DNA of 64,000 nucleotides, from contig NC_088795.1 in assembly GCF_011386835.1 (NCBI RefSeq), positions 120,669,434-120,733,433 of the forward strand, given 5' to 3'. The notes beneath the pieces are model-generated. The model worked only from the letters and a program-made list of their open reading frames with translations, was not told the DNA's origin and did not search any database. The DNA comes from Chrysemys picta bellii (taxonomy: Eukaryota > Chordata > Testudines > Emydidae). The position numbers were made by a program, and so were the translations under genes. Shown here in pieces: positions 33,508 through 43,119 of this stretch. How positions within the stretch are numbered: position 1 is the stretch's first letter; each line of letters starts with the position of its first letter.

Positions 33508-34101
33508 CCGACTCATATTTCAACATCAGCTGACAACCGCAGCATCTCACAGGAAGCACTCAACACCTTTCAGGTTCCAGGCCCCGCACAGCCAACTACG
33601 TAACTATACCCTAACCCCTGTTTAACCAACTTTGCCCCATTTTCTTCCATGTAAGCTATTTCAGAACTCATGATCACCATGATACTAGATAGATCAGTTG
33701 CTTTCTGCTCTGTGCTATGAAACGCATTTGATTTTCCTCTTCAATGTAATATTTTCAAGCCTAAACCCCCATGTAGATTTGTGACATTCCATGTAATTTA
33801 AATGTTGTTAAACACTGGGTAACCAACACTGTGATTCACATTTTGCATGCACTTCACTGAAATTAACGTTACGATCCTTTATGCATGTGAATTCGGGAGA
33901 AGCTAATTTTTTTTTCCTCTCTTCATTTGTGACCAGCTTTGTACTTCTTGCTAGAATTCCAAAAGGTAAATAATGCAAATATTAGAACCTGGAAAGAGTT
34001 TTTAAGACTGAGATTTGTATCAACAACCATATCACAAATTCCTAACAAAAATACATTTCTTACCCAAAAAAAAAAAAAAGTATGTAAAGTATGGTTGGAA
34101 T

Positions 34102-34175
34102 GCTACAATCCCATACACATGGTGACGGTACAATAGGTGCTACAATCCCATACACACGGTGACGGTACAATAGGT
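34102..34175 (+). repeat. 37-bp tandem duplication
   Basis: Two adjacent copies (34102-34138 and 34139-34175) begin GCTACAATCCCATACACA and differ at one position (T or C). This is a recent local duplication. Confidence 0.85.
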
Positions 34176-34680
34176 GCAGGTGCCCACCCATAGATCCGAT
34201 GGCAGATCTGAGGTTTTTAAATGGAATGAGACCTTTCTAAAAAAAACCAGAAGACTTAATAAGACTTTTTGTGAACATTACCAGTCATCTGCAGAGTCTT
34301 CAGGGACATATCCTGCCATTGATCTGAGGATGGAACTCCTATTTCAGTCAATGGAAGTTGTGTGCAATAAACTAATTGTGACATTAATAATATAAAAATA
34401 CTATATCTTGATAGCAAGTTATGTGATGTGACTATGTTTTCCAGACAGTATTCTGACTACCCAATCCATCTATATTTTTATATCAGCTCAGAACAATAAT
34501 CTCATAGTAACTGCAGTAACATTTTTGGATGATATAATTAAAAATCTTTAGAGGCCAAACTTGGCCTGGCTAGAATGGTGGTGCAGGAACACAAGACTGT
34601 CCCTTACACCCCAGTATCAGCAATTCTTAACACACCTAGCAGTACAAGAGGGGAAGCAGGTTCCACAGGGTAGCTATGTG

Positions 34681-35366
34681 TAGGACCCTACCAAATTCGC
34701 AGTCCATTTTGGTCAATTTCACAGTCATAGGATTTTAAAAATACACCTCTACCCCGATATAATGCGACCCGATATAACACGAATTCAGATATAATGCGGT
34801 AAAGCAGTGCTCCCGGGGGGGCGGGGCTGCTCACTCCAGTGGATCAAAGCAAGTTCGATATAACAGGGTTTCACCTATAACACGGTAAGATTTTTTGGCT
34901 CCCAAAGACAGCATTATATCGAGGTAAAGGTGTAGTAAATTTCATGATTTCAGCTATTTAAATCTGAAATTTCACGGTGTTGTAATTGTGGGGGTCCTGA
35001 CCCAAAAAGGAGTTGTGGGGGGATCACACAGTTATAGTAGGGGGGTTGCAGTACTGCTAACCTTACTTCTGCGCTGCTGCTAGAGAGCAGTGGCTGCTGC
35101 CTGGGAGCCCAGCTCTGAAGGCAGAGCTGCCACCAGCAGCAGCGTAGAAGTAAGGATGGCAATACAGTGACCCCCCCCTAAAATAACTTTGTGGCCTCCC
35201 TGCAACGCCATTTTGGGTCAGGACCCCCAATTTGAGAAACGCTGGTCTCCGCCGTGAAATCTATAGTATGGGGTAAAAGCACACAAAGGACCAGATTTCA
35301 CAGGAGGAGACCAGATTTCATGGCCCGTGACACATTTTTCATGACCGTGAATTTGGTAGCACCCTA
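34681..35366. mobile_element. hAT-type element containing a mariner MITE
   Basis: The ends are TAGGACCCTACCAAATTC and, on minus, TAGGGTGCTACCAAATTC. A perfect 8-bp duplication, GCTATGTG, flanks it (34673-34680 and 35367-35374). Subterminal blocks such as TTTCACAGTCATAGG are mirrored by CATGACCGTGAA. The interior has a GC-rich palindrome and no transposase. A TA-flanked mariner MITE was inserted into its left arm at 34744-34932. Confidence 0.9.
34744..34932 (-). mobile_element. Palindromic Tc1/mariner-type MITE, copy 2
   Basis: The ends CACCTCTACCCCGATATAAT and ATTATATCGAGGTAAAGGTG mirror each other. TA flanks both sides (34742-34743 and 34933-34934). Orientation is opposite to the copy at 3195-3382. 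It interrupts a hAT-type element and so is younger than it. Confidence 0.82.
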
Positions 35367-35647
35367 GCTATGTGGCAAACTGAGTATAGATCCAGTGCAG
35401 TTCATTCCCTCCCCAGAGTAGCAGGAAGATCGGGAAGCAGATTGTGATTTCCCTCCTGGACTACTCTAGGGCCATTGTAACAACGTGCTGCCCCTTACAC
35501 TGGGTGGATTGGACTGTCACAATCTAGCCCTTAGTCTATCCACATTATCAGCACTGCCATTGGGTTATATACTGATTATAATGGAAACATTTAGATTTTT
35601 TCAATAATTCCCGTGAAAATCTTTTATAAGCAATTGTGCCTCTAGAG

Positions 35648-35959
35648 CAGGGGGTCGGCAACCTTTCAGAAGTGGTGTGCCGAGTCTTCATTTATTCACT
35701 CTAATTTAAGGTTTCGCGTGCCAGTAATACATTTTAATGTTTTTAGAAGGGGTCCTTCTATAAGTCTATAATATATAACTAAACTATTGTTGTATGTAAA
35801 GTAAATAAGGTTTTTAAAATGTTTAAGAAGCTTCATTTAAAATTAAATTAAAATACAGAGCTCCCTGGACCGGTGGCCAGGACCCGGGCAGTGAGAGTGC
35901 CACTGAAAATCAGTTTGTGTGCAGCCTTTGGCATACGTGTCATAGGTTGCCTACCCCTG
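35648..35959. mobile_element. hAT-type (Charlie-like) MITE
   Basis: The left end CAGGGGGTCGGCAACC is mirrored on minus by CAGGGGTAGGCAACC. A perfect 8-bp duplication, CTCTAGAG, flanks it (35640-35647 and 35960-35967). The 312-bp body is AT-rich and non-coding. Confidence 0.92.
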
Positions 35960-36321
35960 CTCTAGAGTACTTGCCCTTTAGAGTACAATGCATGAGAACA
36001 TGCTGCAGAGTCCTTGTCTCGCTGAACTCAATGGAAAACTCCCATTGACTTCAGTGGGTATAAATTTGGGCTTGAAATGTAATTATTAGTAGAAACTGAT
36101 TATAAGCTTGCTTGTTTGTTTTCATGTCCAGACAGAGAAATGTGGGGGGGGAGGGGAGGGCGGATGTTTTTTAAAATTCTCTCAGTTTTGGGAGGGTTGT
36201 TTTTGTTTGGGGATTTTTTAAAATATAACTAAGGAAATTTGTTTGTTTCATTATGGCTGGGATACACATTTTTGAGAATTCATCTGCACCAGGCTGCTGT
36301 CCACTGACATTTCTGCAGTGT

Positions 36322-36385
36322 TGTGTGTGTGTATATATATATATATGGTATACACACACATACACACACACAGGTATATATATAA
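36322..36385. repeat. Compound (TG)n(TA)n(CA)n microsatellite
   Basis: GT-rich, then TA-rich, then CA-rich and again TA-rich segments follow one another, so the tract is largely self-complementary and could form a hairpin or cruciform. Confidence 0.85.
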
Positions 36386-36582
36386 AACTTGTTTATAATT
36401 TTAATATAAATTGAATATAATGATAAAGATGAAATTGTGCCCTTGACCCAAAACCAACTAATATAACTGGAAAGACAGCCATTGAATTCAATAGTATTCT
36501 CTATGAATTTTAGGTATGTACCTGACCCCATTCCTATAGTACCTCACTATCTTTAATGTATTTATCTTCACAATACCCTTGT

Positions 36583-36712
36583 AGGAAAGAATCATCTGCA
36601 ATTTACATATGAGGAACTGAGGTACAGAGTGGCTAAATGACTTGCCCATAGGGGTTTGAACTCAGGTCATCAACCTCCTAGACTTGTGCTGTAATCACTA
36701 GACCATCCTTCT
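36583..36712 (-). mobile_element. MIR-type SINE fragment
   Basis: Plus-strand blocks ATGAGGAACTGAGGTACAGA, GGCTAAATGACTTGCCCA and GTTTGAACTCAGGTC, ending with CACTAGACCATCC, match the reverse complement of MIR from core to tRNA-like head. Confidence 0.75.
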
Positions 36713-38238
36713 TCTTTAGACTCATCTGTTGACATACAGAGTCACCATCTCATTGTAACTAGTCAACATAATTATTGTTGGGGGAAAGATGTATATTTAG
36801 CAGTCATTGTTATCCTTAGGAGTGAAACACACAATCAACTCAAAGGTATTTCCCCCCCTGCAAACCTACATTTTCTGACAAAGCTGTGTAACATTTTGCA
36901 ATCAACTCTGCTCCAAACTAATCAGTACTTCAGTGCCATGCAAAACAGGTGAATGCTTAATCTTTTAAAAATAAAATTTCAAGTGGACTCCCAAATTAAA
37001 TTCTTCCACACAAATATCTGAATGTATTTGAAGCTGCATATATTATTTTAAACGGGTATCATGTCTGAATATAATCATTGCAATTTATTTCTTCATTGCA
37101 TGGAATCAGATAGAATGCTACCCAGACTTCTATATAAGTCTGTGGATCCGAAGAAGACATTCCAATTTTCATCTTGTGCACTACCACATAGTCTGGGCCA
37201 GATCTGCAAAGGCTGAGAATTTAAACCCACACATTTCCTTTTGCAAATATGTGTTTACTTTCCAGTAGCAACTTGCAGGGTGGGCTAGTAGGCAGCGCGT
37301 TTGCAGCAATAGATCTGACCCATATTTCTGCTGCAGAAAGCAGCTGCATGTAGGAGGATCGGGGACGCTCTTTTGATACGGATTTTTTCCTCTTCACAAC
37401 AAGCAGGCTTTACACACGTCTCCTTCTGATTACTGGCCTGTGACAAGGGGCGTGTGTGTGTGAGAGCGCACTACCCACCTATCCAGGGGGCTGTGCTGCT
37501 CCCCTCTCCCTGCAACACTGCGGTTTCTGCTGGCCAAAAGTTTGCAGACCCTTCTTTTAATCGTGACCACACACACACACAAAAAAAGCAAAACCACACC
37601 TTAAAAAGTTCGATTCGCACCTAGACCACTGGGATTCAGTCCGTCCTCACGAGCCCCCCCACAAGGGCTGGCTGCGGGTGGATTATGCTGCTAGCAGGAT
37701 AGGAAGAGCAGCGCTGGCTGGGCTCTGCCACCCGCCTTGCATCCAGCACTGGAAGCAGCAGAAGCTCACAGCCTCACCCGGCTGCTTGCAAGAGGATGCC
37801 CGCATTTTATTTTTGGAGGGGGGAATCGGTTGGGAATATTTTGTAGCATCAGCTTCCCCAGCCCCCACTCGCCCCGAAGAAAAGCTGCATTGTAACGTGA
37901 CTGAGCCGCACGGGGAATCTGCCAAAAGGGAGGGAAATATCCACTTAAAAAACATAAATGATGCAGACACTTGTTTAGTAGCTTAATGAAACGACTGGAA
38001 GCAACCGCAATTAATTCCCTGCACCCTTCCCCCACCCAGCCTCCCGGCATTAAACCCTCTAGGCTGGGGAAGGGAGGGAATTAGCCGCATGATGTCCCCT
38101 TCTCCTGCAAGCTAGTCCCACAACCCGGGGCTCGTCCACATCTTGCATAAAAACGGGACAACTCTGCCAAAGGCTTGCAGCAAGATCCACCCTGCCCAGC
38201 GAGCTCCAGAGCCCGCCAGCCCCCTGGCGCGCGCCTAC

Positions 38239-38254
38239 CTGTGCTGGTGCTCAT
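38239..38254 (-). CDS. Candidate first coding exon of an unidentified gene
   Basis: On minus, an ATG at 38254 in a moderate Kozak context (CCAGACCATGA) starts ATGAGCACCAGCACAG and is followed directly by GTAGGC, a good donor (GT at 38237-38238). The exon would encode MSTST plus one base, a phase-1 intron. It sits in the CpG-rich segment downstream of the ZNF143-type motif, as a first coding exon would. Against it: short ATG-GT matches arise by chance, the frame is also open upstream and downstream in GC-rich DNA, and I found no second exon to the left. I cannot name the gene. If true, at least 38 kb to the left would be intron or contain unrecognised exons. Confidence 0.3.
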
Positions 38255-38733
38255 GGTCTGGCAGTGGGAGCTGCTCTCAGCCGCACCTGGAGCCGCATGC
38301 ACTGGCGCAGTTCCCCACTCCGGCCCGGGCTCGTGGTGCGCAGAGCGCCAAGGGCGGGCCAAGCCACCTGCCCCTGGTACACATCAAAAGTGCCCCAGAG
38401 CCGCCTCCCCACCCAGCGCAGCCTCATTCAACGCCCCGCTCCCTGGTGGCGCATCCCCAAGTTCTCTAGACCGGCAGCATCCCGGCCCCGCAGCTGTCAT
38501 GCAAACGCCCCGTGCGCTGCGCAAGGCAGAGCGCAAGCCTGGCGCAGAGCAGCGCCTCACAGCCCTTCCCCGCCGTGCAGCTCTCGCGCCTGCCCCCCGG
38601 CCAGGTGACAACCGCGGCTCCCTGACAGCTCTGGTGCAGAGGGAGAGGGGTGGCCGGAGCGGAGCAGTACAGGGGGACCCTGGGAAATGTAGGCTGCTCT
38701 GCCACAGAGCAGCACCCTAAGGAGCGGCAAGGG

Positions 38734-38758
38734 ACTACATCTCCCGCAATGCTTTGCG
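38734..38758 (+). promoter_or_regulatory. ZNF143/THAP11-type promoter motif
   Basis: ACTACATCTCCCGCAATGC followed by TTTGCG closely follows the known vertebrate motif ACTACA(A/T)(T/C)TCCCAG(A/C)ATGC...GCG, which is concentrated near transcription starts of CpG promoters. About 60 bases to the left, GGGAAATGTAG is the reverse complement of CTACATTTCCC, a second half-like match in the opposite orientation. Confidence 0.6.
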
Positions 38759-39112
38759 CCAACAAGCCCCACGAAGGAGCGGGTGGGGCAGCTGACGGTC
38801 TGGTGGTGGGCTTGTGCCCCGTGCGATGCCAACGTCTGTGATGCACACCCTGGGAACTGGGCTTCTCTGCCAAGACCACACCCTCTAAGAGAAGCAGCAG
38901 CAGCGATGGTCAGCACCGCTTAAGAGCTCCCGTGCTTTGCTGCAACATCTCACCTAGCAAATAAAAATACCTGCCTTGTAAACTCCAGAGGGAGCGAGTG
39001 GAAGGGTTGCAGGGAGCACTCCTCTCTGCTTCAGCGGCTGATACCCCAGCAAACGATCCAGACACCAAGCGCTGGGAAACTGGTCCTCTTTATTTATACG
39101 CAGCACGTCTGA

Positions 39113-39476
39113 AGCCAGGTCTACACTACAAAATTATGTCGACTTACCTTAGGGGGGCAAACAGCCACTGCAGTTATTAAATCGCTTGTGGGTGTGCACA
39201 CTTGGCTCTTGATAGTGGCAGTGTTCGTCCTCACCAGGAACATTTGTATAGACTTTATTCTTACTGGGGGACAGCTCCTGAAAGGCAGAAATAGTCAGTG
39301 GAATACAGGGGCCCCACTGACATTGTGCCAACCTAATTACATCAACCACCACTCTATCACCCCTTGCGGAGGTGTTGTTTTCCAATGGGCACAGAAAGGC
39401 ACTTACAGCAGTGAGCTAAATTTCAGTGAAGATACTTGCAGCCAAGGCAGCCTAACTGTGTAGTATAGAGCAAGCC
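39113..39476. mobile_element. PIF/Harbinger-type MITE
   Basis: The 17-bp ends are AGCCAGGTCTACACTAC and, on minus, GGCTTGCTCTATACTAC. A 3-bp duplication, TGA, flanks it (39110-39112 and 39477-39479). The core TCTACACTA resembles the intact Harbinger at 21960. The 364-bp interior is non-coding. Confidence 0.82.
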
Positions 39477-39479
39477 TGA

Positions 39480-40010
39480 GAAGCCTCTTGGAACATGGCT
39501 TGTATGAAAGATGCAATACAGTGTTACGTTGTGATTCATTTATAAGGTAAACAATGAAAAAATATTACCATCACATGGAAGAAATAATAGGAAGGCAAAG
39601 CCTTCTAAGCCAAATTCTGCTCTCTCTTACACCAATATCATTCCAGAGTAACTCCATTTTTTTTACAGAGTTACCCCTCATTGACACAGTGTAACAGGGA
39701 GTAGAATTTATCCCATTGTCTTTTGGATAACTCATACAACCCAGGGCCTGACCCTTATTTGTGATCAACAGGGGCCTCAAATCAGGTGATGTGCTAAGTG
39801 CCCTTACCTCACCCTGAAATCACTGGAAGTTAAGGGTGCTCAGTGCCTCACAGGAGCAAGCCCTCAGACATCCATGGCACATTGTGTAGAATAGTAGTGT
39901 TAACCCACTGGTCACTCCAATTTCTAACTGATACAAAAGTCTACCTCCCCCCTCTGTTTGAACTGCCAAGGTGCTAAGTATCCTTAACTCCCACTGGATT
40001 CATTATATGC
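39480..40010. other. Non-coding stretch
   Basis: Blocks such as CCAAATTCTGCTCTCTCTTACACCAAT resemble short interspersed repeats common in this window, but no element could be bounded. Confidence 0.4.
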
Positions 40011-40011
40011 A

Positions 40012-40170
40012 GTGTAGTTGTAGCTGTGTGTGTCCCAAGAGATTAAAGAGACAAGGTAGGTGACGGAATATCTTTTATTGGATCAGCTTCTGCTGTGAGA
40101 GAGACAAGCATTTGAGCCACACAAAGACAAGCTTTTGAGTCTGAAACTCTTCTTCAGGCAGTTGAGGGCG
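40012..40170 (-). mobile_element. Penelope-like (tentative) repeat end
   Basis: Read on minus it carries CTGAAGAAGAGTTTCAGACT then CAAAAGCTTG, later CCAATAAAAGATATT, ACCTTGTCTC and TGGGACACACACAGCTACAA. The same block order appears at 53960-54078 and, in part, at 53393-53460. Penelope-like origin is my recollection of this vertebrate repeat and is not proven. Confidence 0.45.
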
Positions 40171-40805
40171 CTCAGCACATTGCAGAACTGGGCTCTCAAT
40201 CCCCCCTCTTATTTTGGGTGGACATGGTTTCTTCTTCATTTTCCCCCCTCAAATGATTTGTAGAGTTTAAACAGCGGCTGCTGCATTCCAGTGATGCATA
40301 CTGTGGTCTCTCCCTATAGTCCTTCCCTTCTATGCACCTCTGAAATATGCACATGAAAGCTGCTAAGAAAATGAAGAGTTCTTGCAGTTTTAATGTATCA
40401 CTTTCACATCTCTGTAATAAAAACACAGTAAAGGAAAAATGAGCCAATTTACACTATGGCTTCTTTAACTCAAAGGAGGTGCTGGGTTTCAAGAGATCTC
40501 AGGCAGTGAGTTTCCCTATTAGGTGGAGGAGATCAGAATCTCTCCCACAAGTAGATGAACCCTGCTGACTAATCTTTCATATTTGTGACTATAAGAAATG
40601 TTAATAGCTCATTGCAACTAATTGGATTGAATATATTAAGACCACATCATGCTAAAGTCATAACAATTTTGATTTAGTTTTTAATAACAAAAAATTCAAA
40701 TGGTCAGATTCAGCATTACACTCTGGTGACACAAAGCTGACTAACTTTGGTTTTGGCTGGCTCTGCATTACAGGAGAGACAAAGAAGCTGAAGCATACAA
40801 AAGAA

Positions 40806-40823
40806 ACTCTCTCTCTCTCTCTC
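40806..40823 (+). repeat. (CT)9 microsatellite
   Basis: A simple CT dinucleotide run in otherwise unique non-coding DNA. Confidence 0.9.
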
Positions 40824-41686
40824 AATAAAGTTCCTATTACTCCAGGCTCCTTTGACTATTATTTAGAAAAATAATCCAGCTAAGAGCAACAGGTAACTCA
40901 CAACCCCCAACCAAAATCTCTCCCCCGCAAAGTCTAAACATCAACCTTCCCTTCCCCAGCCAACAGCTAATGCAGAAAGATGGACCTTGTAGCAGGACTT
41001 GAAGGTCAACAGATTTAAGCTATTTTTGGCTAAGGGAAAAGTAACTTCTAAACCAGAGGGCCCCTCAAAGAGAAGGTTGCACCATCCGCACCATTTTGTT
41101 TAAAGGGAAGGGACTCCAAGAATCTGTTGGTTGCAACTGTGGCCGTATCGTACAGGGGAAAAGTTAATCTCTCTAGTAGGGCTGGACAAAAAGTATCAGA
41201 TAAATAGTTTATTTGCCAAAAAATGCAGTTTTGGTCAACACAAAACCATTTGCAAATTTGACAGAAGTTCACCAAACAGTTTTCATCTCAATGTTTCCCC
41301 CCAGGCTTAGGAGCCATTCACAAAATGACAGCAGGAGGATGAGGAAGCTCCCCCTTATAACAGCTTCGAGAGACCTCTGCCCCAGGATATCCCATAGCCC
41401 AGTGGATGGAATCATAGAAGATTAGGTTTGGAAGAGACTTCAGGAGGTCATCTAGCCCAACCCCCTGCTCAAAGCAGGACCAACCCCAACTAAATCATCC
41501 CAGCCAGGGCTTTGTCAAGCCAGGCCTTAGAAACCTCTAAGGATGGAGATTCCCTAGTAACCCATTCAGTGCTTCACCTCCTAGTGAAATAGTTTTGCCT
41601 AATATCCAACCTAGACCTCCCACAGTGCAACTTGAGACCATTGCTCCCTTTTTGGTCACCTGCCATCACTGAGAACAGCCTAGCTC

Positions 41687-42597
41687 CAGGGCCGTCCCTA
41701 GCCATTTTGGTGCCCTACGCAGGCCCTCCCCCCAACAAGGGGGCTGTGTGGGGCCCCAGGCCTACCCCCCTAAGGTCTGGGAGGCAGGAGCTGTGGGGGG
41801 CCACTTTTGGGGGACCCACAGGCCCAGAGTGGCCCGGGGGATTAGCGAGGGGCTGGGGAAAGGGATCCCCCATTCACCAGCACCGGCAGGAAGCGGAGCA
41901 GCCCGGCCCCAGCCCGCTCTACTCTGCCAGCTCTAGGGTGACCAGATGTCCCGATTTTATAGGGACAGTCCCAATATTTCAGGCTTTTTCTTATATAGGC
42001 TCCTATTACCCCCCCCCCCCCCCACCCTCTGTCCCAATTCACACTTGCTGTCTGGTCACCCTAGCCAACTCCCAACTGCAGCGCTTTGCTTCTCACCGCC
42101 GGTGAGAGCTGGGGGGTGGTCCTTTCCCCAACCCGAGTGACATGGCTGGGGCCTGGGCAAGGGAAGTGGAGCAGGCTGGGACCATGTCTCTCTGCTTCCC
42201 GCCACCAGTGAGTGCAGGGAGCGATCCTTTCTCCGCACTCATTGGTGGCGGGAAGCGGATCAGAGCAGACTGGGGGCCAGGTTGCTCCGCTTCCTGCCAC
42301 TGCCGGTGAGTACGGGGTCATTGGGGGAAGAGGTGGAATGGGGGCAGGCCAGGGGTGGAGCGGGAGGGAAGGGTAAGAGGCAGGGCAGAGGGAGTTGTCC
42401 AGGGCCCCACAGCCCCCTAGGGATGGCCCTGCCCCTTGAAGGGTGGGCCGGCCGAGGGATAGGGCTGTTTGCCAGTGCTGCCGCGTATGCAGCATGGATC
42501 TGCCTAGGGCACCATGACATTTGGGGCAATTTGGTGTCCCAAATTTCATGGTGCCCTCCGCAGCTGCGTATGCTGCATATGCCTAAGGATGGCCCTG
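41687..42597. mobile_element. hAT-type element inserted in the CR1
   Basis: The ends are CAGGGCCGTCCCTAGCC and, on minus, CAGGGCCATCCTTAGGC. Flanking 8-mers CCTAGCTC (41679-41686) and CCTAGCTG (42598-42605) match at 7 of 8, as for hAT. The 911-bp interior is GC-rich with several related direct blocks (GCTTCC(T/C)GCC...GGTGAG) and no transposase. A 130-bp mini-hAT lies inside. The long frames on both strands have no domain. Confidence 0.88.
41934..42063. mobile_element. Mini-hAT MITE, copy 1 (innermost layer)
   Basis: TAGGGTGACCAGATGTCCC at the left is mirrored by a right end ending CTGGTCACCCTA. Flanking 8-mers GCCAGCTC (41926-41933) and GCCAACTC (42064-42071) match at 7 of 8. A run of about 17 C lies at 42009-42023. 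A second copy with a perfect duplication at 46758-46876 confirms the boundaries. Confidence 0.9.
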
Positions 42598-42814
42598 CCT
42601 AGCTGTATCCTCTTTGGACCCCCCCCTTCAGGTAGTTGAAGGCTGCAATCAAATCCCCCCCTCACTCTTATCTTCTGCAAACTAAATAAGACCAATTCCC
42701 TCAGCCTCTCCTCATAAGTCATGTGCCCCAGACCCATAATAATTGGACCCTTCCATACCATGTAGGAAGATGCAAGTTCAAATTCCTACTCTTCATCAAG
42801 CAGAGGGGAGAGTT

Positions 42815-42870
42815 GAACCCACATAGGTCTAACGCATCTTGGGTAAGTGCTATAGCTGCTGGGCTAAAGG
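42815..42870 (-). repeat. tRNA-like segment in the AT-rich element
   Basis: On minus, TAGCCCAGCAGCTATAGCAC is followed by a B-box-like GGGTTCAACT (42821-42830). The same tRNA-like layout appears at 57832-57890. It is degenerate and not a tRNA gene. Confidence 0.4.
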
Positions 42871-43119
42871 TTAAAAGAGACTTGCCACCTCTTCCTCCTG
42901 ATTTGTGAAGCTAGCCTTTTCCTTTGCTTTAATTTTGAAAAGCGACCAAAATTAAGCAAAACATTTTTGTTCAACCTAAAAAGAAATGTTGACTTTTTTG
43001 ATTCACCAAAATTTTTCAGTATTTTCAGTGTGTTTGCACCAAACCCATTTTGTTTTAGTCAATTTTTCAGACCTGCCAGAAAACTGAAAAAATCAGTTAC
43101 TTATCCAGCTCTGTTCTCC

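Larger units (their letters stand above)
32670..34672. other. Non-coding stretch holding one MITE and a tandem duplication
   Basis: No gene is supported. The MITE at 33270-33507 and the 37-bp duplication at 34102-34175 are listed separately. An A13 tract lies at 34067-34079. Confidence 0.5.
35970..37590. other. Non-coding stretch with microsatellite and MIR
   Basis: Apart from the dinucleotide tract at 36322-36385 and a MIR fragment at 36583-36712, nothing is recognised. G+C rises to the right toward the CpG-rich region. Confidence 0.5.
38080..38900 (-). promoter_or_regulatory. CpG-rich putative promoter region
   Basis: G+C and CpG frequency rise sharply over about 0.8 kb compared with the AT-rich surroundings, with many CGCC, GCGC and CCGG motifs. 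The region contains a ZNF143-type motif at 38734-38758 and a possible minus-strand first coding exon at 38239-38254. No TATA box is well placed, as is common at CpG-island promoters. The direction could be leftward or bidirectional. Confidence 0.5.
41409..42742 (-). mobile_element. CR1 LINE fragment, antisense, split by a hAT
   Basis: The left end GGAATCATAGAAGATTAGG, then GAGGTCATCTAGCCCAACCC and CAAAGCAGGACCAACCCC, is the reverse complement of the CR1 3' terminus. Right of the hAT, the minus frame at 42640-42760 reads GHMTYEERLRELVLFSLQK, the CR1 reverse-transcriptase C-terminal region, followed upstream-to-downstream by RVRGGFDCSLQLPEGG. The order is consistent with one CR1 copy interrupted at 41687-42597. 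Its exact right end (about 42742) is approximate. Confidence 0.8.
41178..43116. mobile_element. AT-rich DNA element split by a CR1 (outermost layer of a stack)
   Basis: The left edge GGGCTGGACAAAAAGTATCAG (41179 on) is mirrored by the right edge, on minus AGAGCTGGATAAGTAACTGA then TTTTTTCAG. Both arms have matching AT-rich blocks (GTTTTGGTCAACACAAAACC; CCATTTTGTTTTAGTC) and matching GC-richer inner blocks (GGAGGATGAGG; CCTCTTCCTCC). The centre is occupied by a reversed CR1. No target duplication could be fixed, so the superfamily is open. Confidence 0.55.

Noticed and set aside
38081..38916. Multiple overlapping frames of 75-181 residues
   Set aside because: GC-rich DNA gives long frames on every strand by chance. 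None carries a recognisable domain; only the short ATG-to-donor unit is kept as a weak candidate.
41632..42549. 157- and 162-residue open frames on opposite strands
   Set aside because: They lie in a hAT element and mini-hAT bounded by target duplications, and cross the inner insertion boundary.
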